From: Panopea generosa
Lineage: Eukaryota > Mollusca > Bivalvia > Adapedonta > Hiatellidae
Direction of reading: 5' to 3'
Length of the DNA stretch: 64,000 bases
Assembly: GCA_029582155.1 (NCBI GenBank)
Contig: CM055905.1
Span: forward strand, 63,627,656-63,691,655
Made by a program: the position numbers and the translations under genes. Each line of letters opens with the position of its first letter. The first letter of the stretch is position 1. Under the pieces are notes generated by a model, which was not told where the DNA came from, did not search any database, and saw only the letters and a program-made list of their open reading frames with translations. Of the stretch, positions 46,860-60,300 are shown in pieces.

Positions 46860-47367
46860 GTCTGTTATGGAAAGCGGAAGGATCGTCCTGCAGTATTGGA
46901 AGCATTTTTGGGGAGATTATTGTAGTTTCCATTGTAGTTTTATTGTAATTCTTAATTATAGTGTTTTTGTTGTTGTTCACGTTTTTGTTTCTTTTTCAAT
47001 TTGGTTAAACGCTAGTTCCAACATATACCATGTTATATAGGGCTCTTGTTTTAATTGTGAAGAATTGTTGAATGTTGGAGGAAACAGCGTCCTTCGCCTG
47101 ACACTGTCAACACTTCGTATATTATGTTTTTGGATCGAGCTGATTTTGAATCAATGGTCTGACTGGTGGCCGAACTATCTTTTAAGGCGATCAATTGACC
47201 TGACGTGAGACCGACTACAGCCCCACCCACTGGTCACGGGGTGTTGTTTGTACAAGTTAATACAATGTAGTGTTTACTTAGATACCGATCGCTTGTCTAA
47301 GGAAAAAAATGGCAACACAGCAACCAATATAGATCGCTGATTGGATTATCGACTTGTTTGATTGACA

Positions 47368-47434
47368 GCCTGTGTTAAAAAGTAACTTTTGCTCTCCCCT
47401 TGACTGGTTGCTTAAGACAGGTTTGACTGTATAT
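47368..47434. mobile_element. CAGTCAAACCTG MITE, right-end fragment
   Basis: CCTGTGTTAAAAAGTAACTT to GGTTGCTTAAGACAGGTTTG then ACTGTATA matches the right 65 bp of the complete copies. The left part is missing. Confidence 0.75.
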
Positions 47435-47752
47435 GATACCGATTTATAATGAATCATAAATTTGTATCATATACATAGTTTACTAAAACTTGAAAGATAA
47501 GATATCAATTTGTTAATATATTCAAGCGTTGAAAGGGATATTATATAATTTTTCAATTAGTAAATCTGATTAAATTTCAAATATATTAGATACACCTACC
47601 AACAGACTTTAATTGCTATAAAAAATATCCCACGACTCTCTCGCAACCACGATCACACCGATCAGACCAATATATTCTACATTTACTCTCATAACAACAA
47701 AGCAAGCACTTACATTTACAGAAAAATCATATACCAAACATTCTAACTTACC

Positions 47753-48016
47753 AGCCGGGCACGATTAGCTCAGTCGGTAGCGCATCTGTCTATCCATCTA
47801 GGGAAGCCACAGTCTCCGTTATGACTGACATACAATGTTGTCATTCGACCCGCACCGCGGATTGAAGTGGGAAAGTTATCACTTACTTGCGGGTTGGGTG
47901 TGCTCGAGAACTGGTTAGCCTTGCATGATCCCAGAAATGATTGATTTTGGTTATCTGATCGTCTGTTAGCCCTCAATGGCATAAAAATAACACTAAATAA
48001 TCAATCAATCAGTCAA
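47753..48016 (+). mobile_element. SINE family A, plus strand, B box deleted
   Basis: The head GCCGGGCACGATTAGCTCAG runs from CATCTAGGGAAGCC directly into ACAGTCTCCGTTATGACTGA, so the GGTTCGAATCC B box is missing. Body and tail (GTTAGCCCTCAATGGCATAA, AATCAATCAATCAGTCAATT) are kept. Such a copy could not be transcribed efficiently by pol III. Confidence 0.85.
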
Positions 48017-48093
48017 TTCACACATATAAATAAACCTAACCAGGATATCAAGCAGTTAACAAGAACGGAACAATATACAGTTCATCGTTATTT

Positions 48094-48641
48094 AGGGCGC
48101 GTTCGATTCATTGTCCAGAACATGTTCAGAAGATGTTCCAGAACAGTCATCAATCGAACGGAACAGCCAAATCAAATAAATGATTTTTCAAAATCAGTGT
48201 GGTAAAACTTAATATTTGTAAGCATTGGACATGCACATTTCTAATGAACAATGGTTCATGTCAATTAGTATTGATGAATCACTCACCGATGTTTAAAACT
48301 TGCTCAAAGAAAAGAAAAAGACAACACATATGATAGATCTATTCTGCATTGGTGCTATATAATGCAGCATCAACTGTAACTATAAACATCACAACCACAT
48401 TTTTTTGTTATTTCAATTGATTTTAAGATACAAAAAACAAAATAGTTTGAGATTGAATCAACCTATCAATTGTTTGATATAGTGCCAGTGTTATAGCAAC
48501 CGTGTTTGTGATGTCACTGTTCCGACCACACCACCTTTTTCAGCGGCAGAGCTGGAACATGTTCCGGACACTTTTCCAATATATTCGATTGCTGTTCTAG
48601 TTGTTCGGATTGTCCAGAACTGTGAATCGAATACGCCCTTC
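48094..48641. mobile_element. hAT-like MITE, about 0.55 kb
   Basis: The left end AGGGCGCGTTCGATTCATTG and the reverse complement of the right end, AGGGCGTATTCGATTCACAG, form imperfect inverted repeats. Similarity extends inward through CCAGAACA, AGAACAG and CAATCGAA blocks for about 70 bp. AGGG-YG-type ends followed by TTCGATT are common in hAT elements. No 8-bp target duplication was recognised, so the superfamily call is tentative. No coding sequence is present. Confidence 0.65.
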
Positions 48642-48879
48642 ACAAACAATACAATACATGCACACAGCAATACAATGATTAATGATTAATACAAATAATA
48701 CTATTAATTAATAAGTTTATCCAAAAGGTAAGGTTGAAGATCAGTAAGAGGCAGCATACCAAGTATTTGTATTGATATTTGGCTCATATATAACGAGTTG
48801 TTGTCCTGCTGTTCCATGGGCCCTGTCTTACTAAAATACTTACGTCCTTTATTGTATTTAAACTCATATAGTGTGCTCA

Positions 48880-49070
48880 ATTTTTGTCTCGCTGCGACGA
48901 AGGAGAGACGAGATTAAGGTGTTGCTTTTCCGTCGACGGTGGCGGTGTCAAACATTTATAGTTAGCTCCAATGTTAAGTTTTCGTTTTTACACTATTTCT
49001 CAACAAGTTCAAGCTCTAGGACACTCATACTTGGATCATAGTTACAACTAACACCCTGCATTATATAATG
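48880..49070. other. G+C-richer unique stretch, possible repeat or lost exon
   Basis: TTTGTCTCGCTGCGACGAAG, TTGCTTTTCCGTCGACGGTG, CAAGTTCAAGCTCTAGGACA and CTTGGATCATAGTTACAACT stand out from the A+T-rich surroundings. No long open frame or splice-bounded exon was found. I suspect a conserved molluscan repeat but have no second copy in the window. Confidence 0.35.
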
Positions 49071-49080
49071 CAGATGCTGA

Positions 49081-49156
49081 GTACTTTTCTTTTTTTTTTA
49101 ATTTATTTAAAAATTAAATTATTCTATTTTTTTCTTTTTAAATATGTTTTACTTAG

Positions 49157-49196
<40 letters not shown>

Positions 49197-49291
49197 TTTA
49201 TTTTTTTTTATAAATATGTTTTACATAGAAATACTGGTTAAAGTTTTATTTTTTTAGATATGTTTTACTTAGAAATACTGGTTCAAGTTTT
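49081..49291. repeat. T-rich tract with (TA)n and a triplicated 44-bp motif
   Basis: Poly-T stretches and a TA run (49156-49184) are mixed with three copies of ATATGTTTTACTTAGAAATA-like sequence at about 49142, 49215 and 49259. The last two continue as CTGGTTMAAGTTTT. Local slippage or duplication is the likely cause. Confidence 0.8.
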
Positions 49292-49867
49292 GTGTGCAAC
49301 TCCCATCAAATTCATATCTCAAAAATCACTTAATGTTTTTGATCGAAACTTCACACAATACTTCCTACAATATTTCTTAGTCATTAAACTTATTACATTA
49401 ACCAAGTTAGATAACTCTTGCATGAATATAATTTTTTTTTCTCTCTCATGTGTGTAATAACAGTCAAAGCAGACACGGCAAGACATATCATTCCGCTGAA
49501 TTCTTGTATACATAAATATTGCGTTTCAGTAAAATAACATACTTCAGTATTTTCCTGAAACTGGGCCAGCCGACTGGTAAGATAATGGTATTGAAGAATA
49601 TCATGTGAGAGTAAGGAATGTTATAACGAAGGAAATGTTACATTGCAGAATGAAATTATCATCAAAACAATACCAATCCCAACAATTTGTATTTAAAATT
49701 ATTGAAGTGAATTTGATTACAAAATGTGTGTACTGCAGCTAAAATAAAACAAATTATGAGAAATTTTCCTTCAGACCTCAATATCTTTAATTCAAGATTA
49801 CTTTGCATGATCGAAACATGTTTAAACATCTAAGATTACATTACAAACAACTTAGTTTATACAAATT

Positions 49868-50044
49868 TATTTCAGCTCGATTGCGATGAAAGCTCAGAGC
49901 TTATATGAACCGCTCTCGAGTCCGTTTCTTTGGTAGAACCAGTACTGAGTGTTGTTTTATGGGAGGCACCGGGTCCACCTGGGAATCGAACCCGCAACCT
50001 CTGGCGTGAGCGGCCAACACTCTATCCATTAGACTACCGCCCTG
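49868..50044 (-). mobile_element. SINE with a different tRNA-like head and a family C-like tail
   Basis: Read on the minus strand the head is GGCGGTAGTCTAATGGATAG, TTGGCCGCTCACGCCAGAGG, GCGGGTTCGATTCCCAGGTG, unlike the family C head. The following CAGTACTGGTTCTACCAAAG and the tail CAATCGAGCTGAAATAAATT match the family C body and tail. It is probably a chimaeric SINE lineage. Confidence 0.75.
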
Positions 50045-50532
50045 CTTACAAACAACTTATATTTTATTTCAACAAATCAGTGCCAAATAATAAATTCTTC
50101 TTATGCTGTTTTATCAACATTTAGTCAGGAGATGCAAGTTTCCTATCCTTATATACAAGTCCTTGGTGTGAATAAGTTTAAATCACATCGTCTCATCGTT
50201 CTAAACGTCTTTCTATTCATAATTGTGAACACATATCAACGATCAATACTTAGGCATTCCGATAGGTGTCATTTTGGAACAATCACATGTCATTATTAAC
50301 GTTAATATCTGCTGATGGCTTTATATTTGCTATAAGAGTCTCGTAAGCGCCAATTTACAATTAATTACTATAAAATAAGGAATAAACGTCGTGCTAATAT
50401 ATTATTTATCATGGTATCGATTGATGCATCAGTGAAGAATATGTAGCAATTGGCATGTACTTGAGGAACGCTGCAAACGTCTGGACGATATAGATCTAAA
50501 TTCATCGATCGGGAATATCAGTCAAAATTTAT

Positions 50533-50890
50533 AAAACCGCGGCAAAATACTCCATTTCAACTATGATTGTACCTGAAATATTTTCTGTCACTTAAAATAA
50601 TACAATGTTATTTTACAGTGTTTTGAACAATACGGGAATATATTGTACGAATATGTATTGTGGCGAAAACCATGTTGGACGAAACGCCGTCTGCAAAACC
50701 CCGACAAAATACTTGATTTCAACTAAAAATTGTACTTGACATATTTTCATTTAAATAGTACAATGTTATTTTACATTGTTTTTTAGAATATTGGAATATA
50801 TTGTACGAGTATGTTTTGTGGAGAAAACCATATTGATATGATTACAAAAGCTAAATATTCCAATATTGTACAATACAATGTAAAATGATA
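50533..50890. repeat. 160-bp tandem duplication with an inverted fragment at its right edge
   Basis: Copies begin AAAACCGCGGCAAAATAC (50533) and AAAACCCCGACAAAATAC (50693). Both include ACAATGTTATTTTACAKTG and GGAATATATTGTACGA. At about 50858-50890 a short inverted piece (CCAATATTGTACAATACAAT) follows. The arrangement hints at an old transposon terminus but no target duplication was found. Confidence 0.75.
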
Positions 50891-50934
50891 TTTTTATTTT
50901 ATACCTCAATCTTAATTTATTAAGTGTTAATTAA

Positions 50935-51180
50935 TTTTATGCCCTCGACGGCTAACAGACGATCAGTTATCCTAACCACTCGTTTGAAGGTAAGCAAGAA
51001 CTTGAGCACACCTATCTTAGCAAGTAACTGATAACTCTTCTACTTGAATCAGCGGTGAGTGATCAATAAAAATTAAATGCAATTTCGTATATCAATCATC
51101 ATGGAGATTGTGGCCAGTCGGGGATTCGATCGCGCCACCACTAAATTGACAGACAGACGCGCTACCGACTGCGCTAAGAG
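50935..51180 (-). mobile_element. SINE family A, minus strand
   Basis: TATGCCCTCGACGGCTAACA, GCAAGTAACTGATAACTCTT, GTATATCAATCATCATGGAG and GCGCTACCGACTGCGCTAAG. Near complete, moderately diverged. Confidence 0.85.
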
Positions 51181-51189
51181 TTTGACTCA

Positions 51190-51815
51190 TCGGACTAGTG
51201 TTCGTTTCCAGCTAATGCAACAAAATCCCTTCACATTTGTGTTATACTAGATACCTGTTCCATTTATGATGATTATTTAGCTTCGGCATACGTTCCATTC
51301 TAGTGAGATAATAATTAATAACAAAATCGTAATCAGTATTGAAATGTATTTAAATTCATATACATGTACGTTTAAGACATTTATGCATTCGTTTAACTTT
51401 GTGTCATACTTTTGTATAACTATTGTGTTCTATATCATATTATGCATAATGCTTAATTGTCAATTATTATACCAGTTCAATCCTCCAGCAGGTATACACA
51501 ATGATACGTTATTTAACACCAAGTATTCACTTCTTTAATATATTGAATAACAGCAATGCACACGCACAAATAGTGAATTGAGTCTGGGTGAATTGGTCTA
51601 TCATTCACCTAAGTAAGGTTAGGCTGAATAATCAAAGTTTGGCCTTAGATGTTACAGGTTTTTCCCGAATAATTATACCAAGGAACATGTATATATTGCT
51701 GTCTCTGTCAAAGCCGCCCTGGACTAGAGCAATATGGTGAAAATGATAATACAACAAAAAAATGTGATACTGTATCACCATAAGGATTCTGTAATAGTAT
51801 CCCAGATTTCTATTA
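51190..51815. other. Unannotated DNA left of the satellite block
   Basis: One Phe/Tyr-rich 64-codon frame only. No similarity to the adjacent array until about 51818. Confidence 0.5.
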
Positions 51816-51817
51816 GT

Positions 51818-54302
51818 TGTACCTGTGGTATATAGTTATTCTATATAAAGTTCTTCCTGTGGTATATAGCTAGTCTATGTATAGTTCTACGTATGGTATA
51901 AAGCTAGTCTATGTATAGTTCTTCCTGTGGTATAAAGCTAGTCTATGTATAGTTCTACTTGTGGTTTAAAGCTAGTCTATGTATAGTTCTACCTGTGATA
52001 TAAAGCTAGTCTATGTATAATTCTACCTGTGGTATAAAGTAACTCTGTATATAGTTCTCCCTGTGGTATATAGATAGTCTATATAAAGTTCTACCGGAGG
52101 TATATAGCTAGTCTATATAAAGTTCTACCTGTGGTATATAGCTAGCCTATATATAGTTTTACTTGTGGTATATAGCTAGTCTATCTATAGATCTACCTGT
52201 TGTATAAAGCTAGTCTATATAGTTCTACCAGTGATATATAGCTTGTCTATATATATAGTTCTACATGTGGTTTATAGCTAGTCTATCTGTGGTATATAGC
52301 TAGTCTATATATAATTCTACCTGTGGTATATAGCTAGTCTATATATAGGTCTAACTGAGGTATATAGCTAGTCTATATATTGTTCTACCTGTGGTATAAA
52401 GCTAGTCTATATATAATTCTACCTATTGTATATAGCTAGTCTATATATAGTTCTACCTGTGGTATAGTTCTAGTCTATTTATATAGTTCTACATGTGGTT
52501 TAAAGCTAGTCTATCTGTGGAATATAGCTAGTCTACATATAATAATACCTGTGATATATAGCTAGTCTAAATATAGTTTTACTTGTGGTATATAGCTAGT
52601 TTATATATAGTTCTACCTGTGATATATAGCTAGTCTATATATAGTTCTACCTGCGATATAGTTCTAGTCTATATATAACGTTCTACATGTGGTATATAGC
52701 TAGTCTATCTTTGATATATAGCTAGTATATATATAGTTCTACCTGTTGTATATAGCTAGTCTATATATAGTTCTACATGTGGTATATAACTAGTCTACCT
52801 GTGATCTAGTTCTAGTTTATATATATAGTTCTACATGTGGTTTATAGCTGGTCTATCTGTGGTATATAGCTAGTTTATATATAATTCTACCTTTGGTACA
52901 TAGCTAGTCTATAAATAGTTATATCTGTGATATATAGCTAGTCTATATATTGTTCTACCTGTGATAAATAGCTAGTCTATATATAGTTATAACTGTGGTA
53001 TATAGCTAGTCTATATATAGTTCTACCTGTGGTATATAGCTAGTCTATGTATAGTTCTACCTGTGGTATAAAGCTAGTCTATGTATAGTTCTACCTGTGG
53101 TATATAGCTAGTCTATATATAGTTTTACTTGTGGTATATAGCTAGTCTATATATATAGTTCTACCTGTGGTATTTAACTAGTCTACCTGTGATATTGTTC
53201 TAGTCAATATATATATATATATATAATTCTACATGTCGTATATAGCTAGTTTATATTTAGTCCTACATGTGGTATATAGCTAGTCAATCTATAGTTCTAC
53301 CTGTGGTATAAAGTTACTCTTTATATAATTCTACCTGTGGTATATAGCTAGTCTATATAAAGTATAAACTGTGGTATATAGCTAGTCTATATAAAGTACT
53401 ACCTGTGGTATATAGTAAGTCTATATAAAGTTCTACCTGTGGTATATAGCAAGTCTATATATAGTTCTATCTGTGTTATAAAGTTTCTCTGTATATAGTT
53501 CTACACGTGGTATATAGCTATTCTATATAAAATTCTACCTGAGGTATATAGCTAGTCTATATATAGCTCTACCTGTGGTATATAGCTATTCTATATAAAG
53601 TACTTCCTGTGGTATATAGTAAGTCTATATAAAGTTCTACCTGTGGTATATAGCAAGTCTATATAGAGTTTTATCTGTGTTATAAAGTTACTCTGTATAT
53701 AGTTCTACATGTGGTATATAGCTAGTCTATATACAGTTCTACCTGAGGTATATAGCTAGTCTATATATAGTTCTAACTGTGGTATCAAGTAACGCTGTAT
53801 ATAGTTCTCCCTGTGGTATATAGCTTGTCTATATAAAGTTCTACCTGAGGTATATAGCTAGTCTATATAAAGTTCTACCTGAGGTATATAGCTAGTCTAT
53901 ATATAGTTCTAACTGTGGTATAAAGTAACTCTGTATATAGTTCTACCTGTGGTATATAGTTAGTCTATATAAAGTTTTACCTGAGGTATATAGCTAGTCT
54001 ATATATAGTTCTAACTGTGGTATAAAGTAACTCTATATATAGTTCTACATATGGTATATTGCTAGTCTATATAAAGTTCTACCTGAGGTATATAGCTAGT
54101 CTATATAAAGTTCTATCTGTGGTATAAAGTAACTTTATATATAGTTTTACCTGTGGTATATAGCTAGTCTATATAAAGTTCTACCTGAGGTATATAGCTA
54201 GTCTATATAATGTTCTATCTGTGGTATATAGCTAGTATTTATAAAGTTCTATCTGTGATATACAGCTAGTCTATCTAAAGATCTACCTGTTGTATTTAGC
54301 TA
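51818..54302. repeat. 34-bp minisatellite array (about 70 copies)
   Basis: A tandem repeat with unit close to GTTCTACCTGTGGTATATAG plus CTAGTCTATATATA, 34 bp, runs for about 2.5 kb. Variant units read AAAGTAACTCTGTATATAG. A higher-order pattern is visible: GGTATATAGTAAG recurs at 53408 and 53611, 203 bp apart, close to six units. No long reading frame crosses it. The right edge joins the 29-bp satellite directly at about 54300. Confidence 0.95.
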
Positions 54303-57300
54303 GCATATGCTCTGTCATGTCATATACTTGTATATTTGCTCTGTCATATCATATACTTGTACCTATGCTCTGTCATGACATATATTTGAATCTATTCTCT
54401 GCCTTGACATATACTTGTATATATGCTCTGTAACGATAAATACTGGCTATGCTCTGTCATATTGCATGTACATACTTGTATCTATGCTCTGTAATGATAT
54501 ATTTTGTCCATGCTCTGTCATGAAATATTCTTGTATATATGCTCTGTCATACCATATACTTGTACCTATGCTCACCCATGACATATACTTGTCTGTATGC
54601 TCTGTAAAGATATTTGCTTGTATCTATGCTCTGTAATGATAAATACAGGCTTTCTTCTGTCATGATATATACTTGTATCTATGTTCTGTCATCACATATA
54701 CTTATATATATGCTCTGTCATGACATTTACTTATATTTATGTTCTGTAATGACATTTACGTGTATATTTGCCTTGTGATGATATGTACGTGTATCTATGT
54801 TGTGTTATCACATATACTTGTATCTATGCTCTATCATGACATATACTTTTATCTATTCTCTGTCATGACATATACTTGTATAAATGCTCTGTCATGACAT
54901 ATGCTTGTATCTATACTCTGTCATGATATATACTTGTATCTATGCTCTGTCATATCATATACTAGTATCTATGCTCTGCCATGACATATACTTGTATCTA
55001 TGCTCTGTCATGACATATGCTTGTATCTATACTCTGTCATGACATATACTTGTATCTATTCTCTGCCATGACATATACTTGTATCTATACTCTGTCATAT
55101 CATATACTAGTATATATTCTCTGTCATGACATATACTTTGTATCTATGCTCTGTCATATCATATACTTGTATATTTGCTCTGCCATAACATATTCTTGTA
55201 TATATGCTCTGTCATGATATATACATATACCTTTGTTTTGTCATGACATATATTTGTATCTATTCTCTGTCATGATATATATTTGTATATATTCTCTGCA
55301 ACGACATATTCTTGTATCAATGCTCTGTCATATCATATACTTGTATATATGCATCTGTCATGACATATACTTGTATATATTCTCTGCCATGGTATATACT
55401 TGTATATATGCTCTGTCGTGCAATATGCTTATATATATGCTTTGTTATGACATATACTTGTATCTATGCTATGTCATAATATGTACTGTATATGTCCTAA
55501 CATGACATATACTTGTATCTATACTCTGCCATGACATATACTTGCATCTATGCTCTGCCATGACATACATGTATACTTGTTTTTATTCTCTGTCATGACA
55601 TATACATGTATTTACGCTCTGCCATGACATATGCATGTATCTATGCTCTGCCCTGACATATATGTATACTAGTTTCTATTCTCTGTCATGACATATATAT
55701 GTATCTATGCTCTGCCATGACATTTACTTGTATATATGCTATGTCATGAGGGAAATTTGTATCTATGCTCAGGCATGACATTTAATTATATATATGCTCT
55801 GTCATGGCATATACATATATCTATTTTCAGCCATAACATATACTTGTATCTCTGCTCTGCCATGACATATATTTGTATCTATGTTCTGTTATCACATATA
55901 CTTATATATTTGCACTGTCATGACATATACTTATATCTGTGTTCTGTCATGACTTATACGTGTATATTTGCTCTGTCATGATATGAACGAATATCTATGT
56001 TCTGTTATGACATATACTTGTATCTATACTCTATCATGATATGTACTTGTATCTATTCTCTGTCATGACATATACTTGTATCTATGCTCTATCATGACAT
56101 ATGCTTGTATCTATACTCTGTCATGACATATACTTGTATCTATGCTCTGCCATGACATACATGTATACTTGTTTCTATTCTCTGTCATGATATATACATG
56201 TATCTATGCTCTGCCATGACATATACATGTATTCTAGTTTCTATTCTCTGTCATGACATATACATGTATATATGCTCTGCCATGACATTTACTTGTATCT
56301 ATGCTATGTCATGAGGTAGATTTGTATCTATGCTCTGGCATGACATATGATTATATATATGCTCTGTCATGACATATTCTTATATCTATTTTCTGCTATG
56401 ACATATACTACTATCTATGCTCTGTTATGACATATATTTATATCTATGCTCTGCCATGACATATACTTGTATCTATGCTATATAATGATTTATACTGTAT
56501 ATGCTCTGTCATGTTATATACTTGTATCTGTGCTCTGTAATGATATATTCTGTCTATGGTCTGTCTTGACATATTCTTTTATATATGCTCTGTCATATCA
56601 TATACTTGTGTCTATGCTCTGCCATGACATATACTTGTTTCTATGATCTGTCATGACATAATCGTGTATATATGCTATGTCATGACATATACGTGTATCT
56701 ATGTTTTGTTATGGCATATACCTGTATTTATGATCTGTCATGACATATACTTATATTTATGTTCTGTCATGACTTTTTCCTGTATCTATTCTCTGTCTGA
56801 CGAATACTTGTATATATGATCTGCCATGACCTATACTTGTATATATGCTCTGCTCTGTCAAGACATATAGTTGTGTCTATGTTTGCCATGACGTATATTT
56901 GTATCTATGCTCTGCCATGGCGTATAATTGTATCTATGCTATGTCATGACAAATACCCGTATCTATGCTCTGTCATGTTATATACTTGTATCTATGCTCT
57001 GTAATGATATATTCTGTCAATGTTCTGTCATAACATATTTTTGTATATTAGCTCTGTCATATCATATACTTGTATCTCTGCTCTGCAATGACATATACTT
57101 GTATGTATGCTGTGTCTAGACATATACTTGTATCTATGCTCTGTAATGATAAATACATGCTATGGTATATCATGATATATACTTGTATCTCTGTTCTGTT
57201 ATCACATATACTTATATATATGCTCTGCCATGACATATACTTATATCTGTGTTCTGTCATGCCATATTCGTGTATATTTGCTCTGTCATGACATGAACGT

Positions 57301-60300
57301 GTATCTACGTTCTGTTATGACATATACTTGTTTCTATGTTCTATCATGACATATACTTGTATTTATTCTCTTTCATGATATAAACCTGTATCTATGCTTT
57401 GTGATGGCATATACTTGTATCTATGCTCAATAATGATTGATACTGTATATGCTCTGGCATGTTATATACTTGTATCTATGCTCTGTAATGTTATATTCTG
57501 TCTATGCTCTGTCTTGACATATTCTTTTATATATGCTCTGTCATATCATATACTTGTATATATGCTCTGCCATGACATATACTTGTTTCTATATTTTGTC
57601 ATGACATATTCGTGAATATATGCTCATTCATGACATATACGTGCATCTATGTTCTGTTATGACATTTACTTGTTTTTATGATCTGTCATGACATATACTT
57701 GTTTCTATTCTCTGTCATGACATATACTAATATCTATGCTCTGTCATGGCTTATTCTTTAATCTATTGTCTGTCATGACATATACTTGTTTCTATGATCT
57801 GCCTTGACGTTTACTTGTATCTATGCTATGTCATGACATATAGTTGTATCTATGTTTGCCATGACGTATAGTTGTATCTATGCTCTGCGGTGACTTATAA
57901 TTGAATCTATGCTATGTCATGACAAATACCTGTATCTATGTTCTGTCATGACATATACTTGTTTCTATGCTCTTTCTTGACCTATACTTGTATCTATGCT
58001 CAAGTCATGACATATGCTTGTATCTATACTCTGTCATGACATATACTTGTAAATATGCTCTGTCATATCATATACTTGTGTCTATACTCCGCCATGACAT
58101 ATACTTGTAACTATGCTCTGCCATTATATATACTTGTATCTATTCTCTGCTATGACATATACTTGTATATTTGCTCTGTAATGACATATACTTGTACCTA
58201 TGTTCTGTCATGACATATACTTGTATTTATACTCTGTCATGACATATACTTGTATATATGCTCTGTCATATCATATACTTGTATCTATACTCTGCCATGT
58301 CATATACTTGTATCTATGCTCTGCCATGACATATACTTGTATCTATGCTATGTCAAGACGTAGACTTGTATCTGTGCTCTGTTATGACATATACACATAT
58401 ACATATATACATGCTCCGTCAAGACATACTTATATCTATTTTCTGCCATGATATCTACTTGTATCTATTCACTGCCATGACATATACTTGTATCTATGCT
58501 CTGTCATGTCATATACTTGTATCTAAGCTCTGTAATGATAAATAATGGCTATGCTTTGTCTTTACTTAAACAAGTATATATGCTTTGTGATGGCATATAC
58601 TTGTATCTATGCTCTTTAATGATTGATACTGTATATGCGCTGTCATGTTATATAATTGTATATATGCTCTGTAATGTTATATTCTGTCTATGCTCTGTCT
58701 TGACATATTCTTTTATATATGCTCTGTCATATCATATACTTGTTTATATGCTCTGCCATGACATATACTTGTTTTTATATTCTGTCAGGACATATACGTG
58801 TATATATGCTCTGTCATGACATATACGTGTATATATGCTCTGTCATGACATATACGTGTATCTATGTTCTGTTATGACATATACTTGTTTTTATGATCTG
58901 TCATGACATATACTTGTTTCTATATTCTGTCATGACATATACGTGTATATATGCTCTGTCATGACATATACGTGTATATATGCTCTGTCATGACATATAC
59001 GTGTATCTATGTTCTGTTATGACATATACCTGTTTTTATGATCTGTCATGACATATACTTGTTTTATATTCTCTGTCATGACATATACTTATATCTATGC
59101 TCTGTCATGGCTTATTCTTGTATCTTTTCTCTGTCATGACATATACTTGTATCTATGATCTGCCATGACGTATTCTTGTATCTATGCTATGTCATGACAT
59201 ATAGTTGTATCTATGTTTGCCATGACGTATAGTTGTATCTATGCTCTGCCGTGACTTATGATTGTATCTATGCTATGTCATGACAAATACCTGTATCTAT
59301 GCTCTGTCATGACATATACTTGTTTCTATTCTCTTTCTTGACCTATACTTGTATATATGCTCTGTCATGACGTATACTTGTATCTGTGCTCTGTCATGAC
59401 ATATACTTGTATCTATGCTCTGTCATGACATATACTTGTATCTATGCTCTGTCATGACATATACTTGTATCTATGATCTGCCATGACGTATTCTTGTATC
59501 TATGCTATGTCATGACATATAGTTGTATCTATGTTTGCCATGACGTATAGTTGTATCTATGCTCTGCCGTGACTTATGATTGTATCTATGCTATGTTATC
59601 ACAAATACCTGTATCTATGCTCTGTCATGACATATACTTGTTTCTATGCTCTTTCTTGACCTATACTTGTATTTATGCTCTGTCATGACGTATACTTGTA
59701 TCTGTGCTCTGTCATGTCATATACTTGTATCTATGCTCTGTCATGACATATACTTTTATCTATGATCTGCCATGACGTATTCTTGTATCTATGCTATGTC
59801 ATGACATATAGTTGTATCTATATTTTCCATGACGTATAGTTGTATCTATGCTCTGCCGTGACTTATGATTGTATCTATGCTATGTCATGACAAATACCTG
59901 TATCTATGCTCTGTCATGACATATACTTGTTTCTATGCTCTTTCTTGACCTATACTTGTATTTATGCTCTGTCATGACGTATACTTGTATCTGTGCTCTG
60001 TCATGACATATACTTGTATCTATGCTCTGTCATGACATATACTTGTATCTATGATCTGCCATGACGTATTCTTGTATCTATGCTATGTCATGACATATAG
60101 TTGTATCTATGTTTGCCATGACGTATAGTTGTATCTATGCTCTGCCGTGACTTATGATTGTATCTATGCTATGTCATGACAAATACCTGTATCTATGCTC
60201 TGTCATGACATATACTTGTTTCTATGCTCTTTCTTGACCTATACTTGTAATTATGCTCTGTCATGACGTACACTTGTATCTGTGCTCTGTCATGACATAT

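Noticed and set aside
46801-47040. Frame beginning with a Tyr-Ile run
   Set aside because: The run is a (TA)n microsatellite and the remainder has no domain features.
54415-58819. Chains of reading frames of 60-107 codons with repeated Leu-Cys-His-Asp-Ile-Tyr motifs
   Set aside because: They are direct translations of the 29-bp satellite. The unit is not a multiple of three and its consensus has a TGA in one frame every 87 bp; the longer frames exist only where variant units lose that stop.
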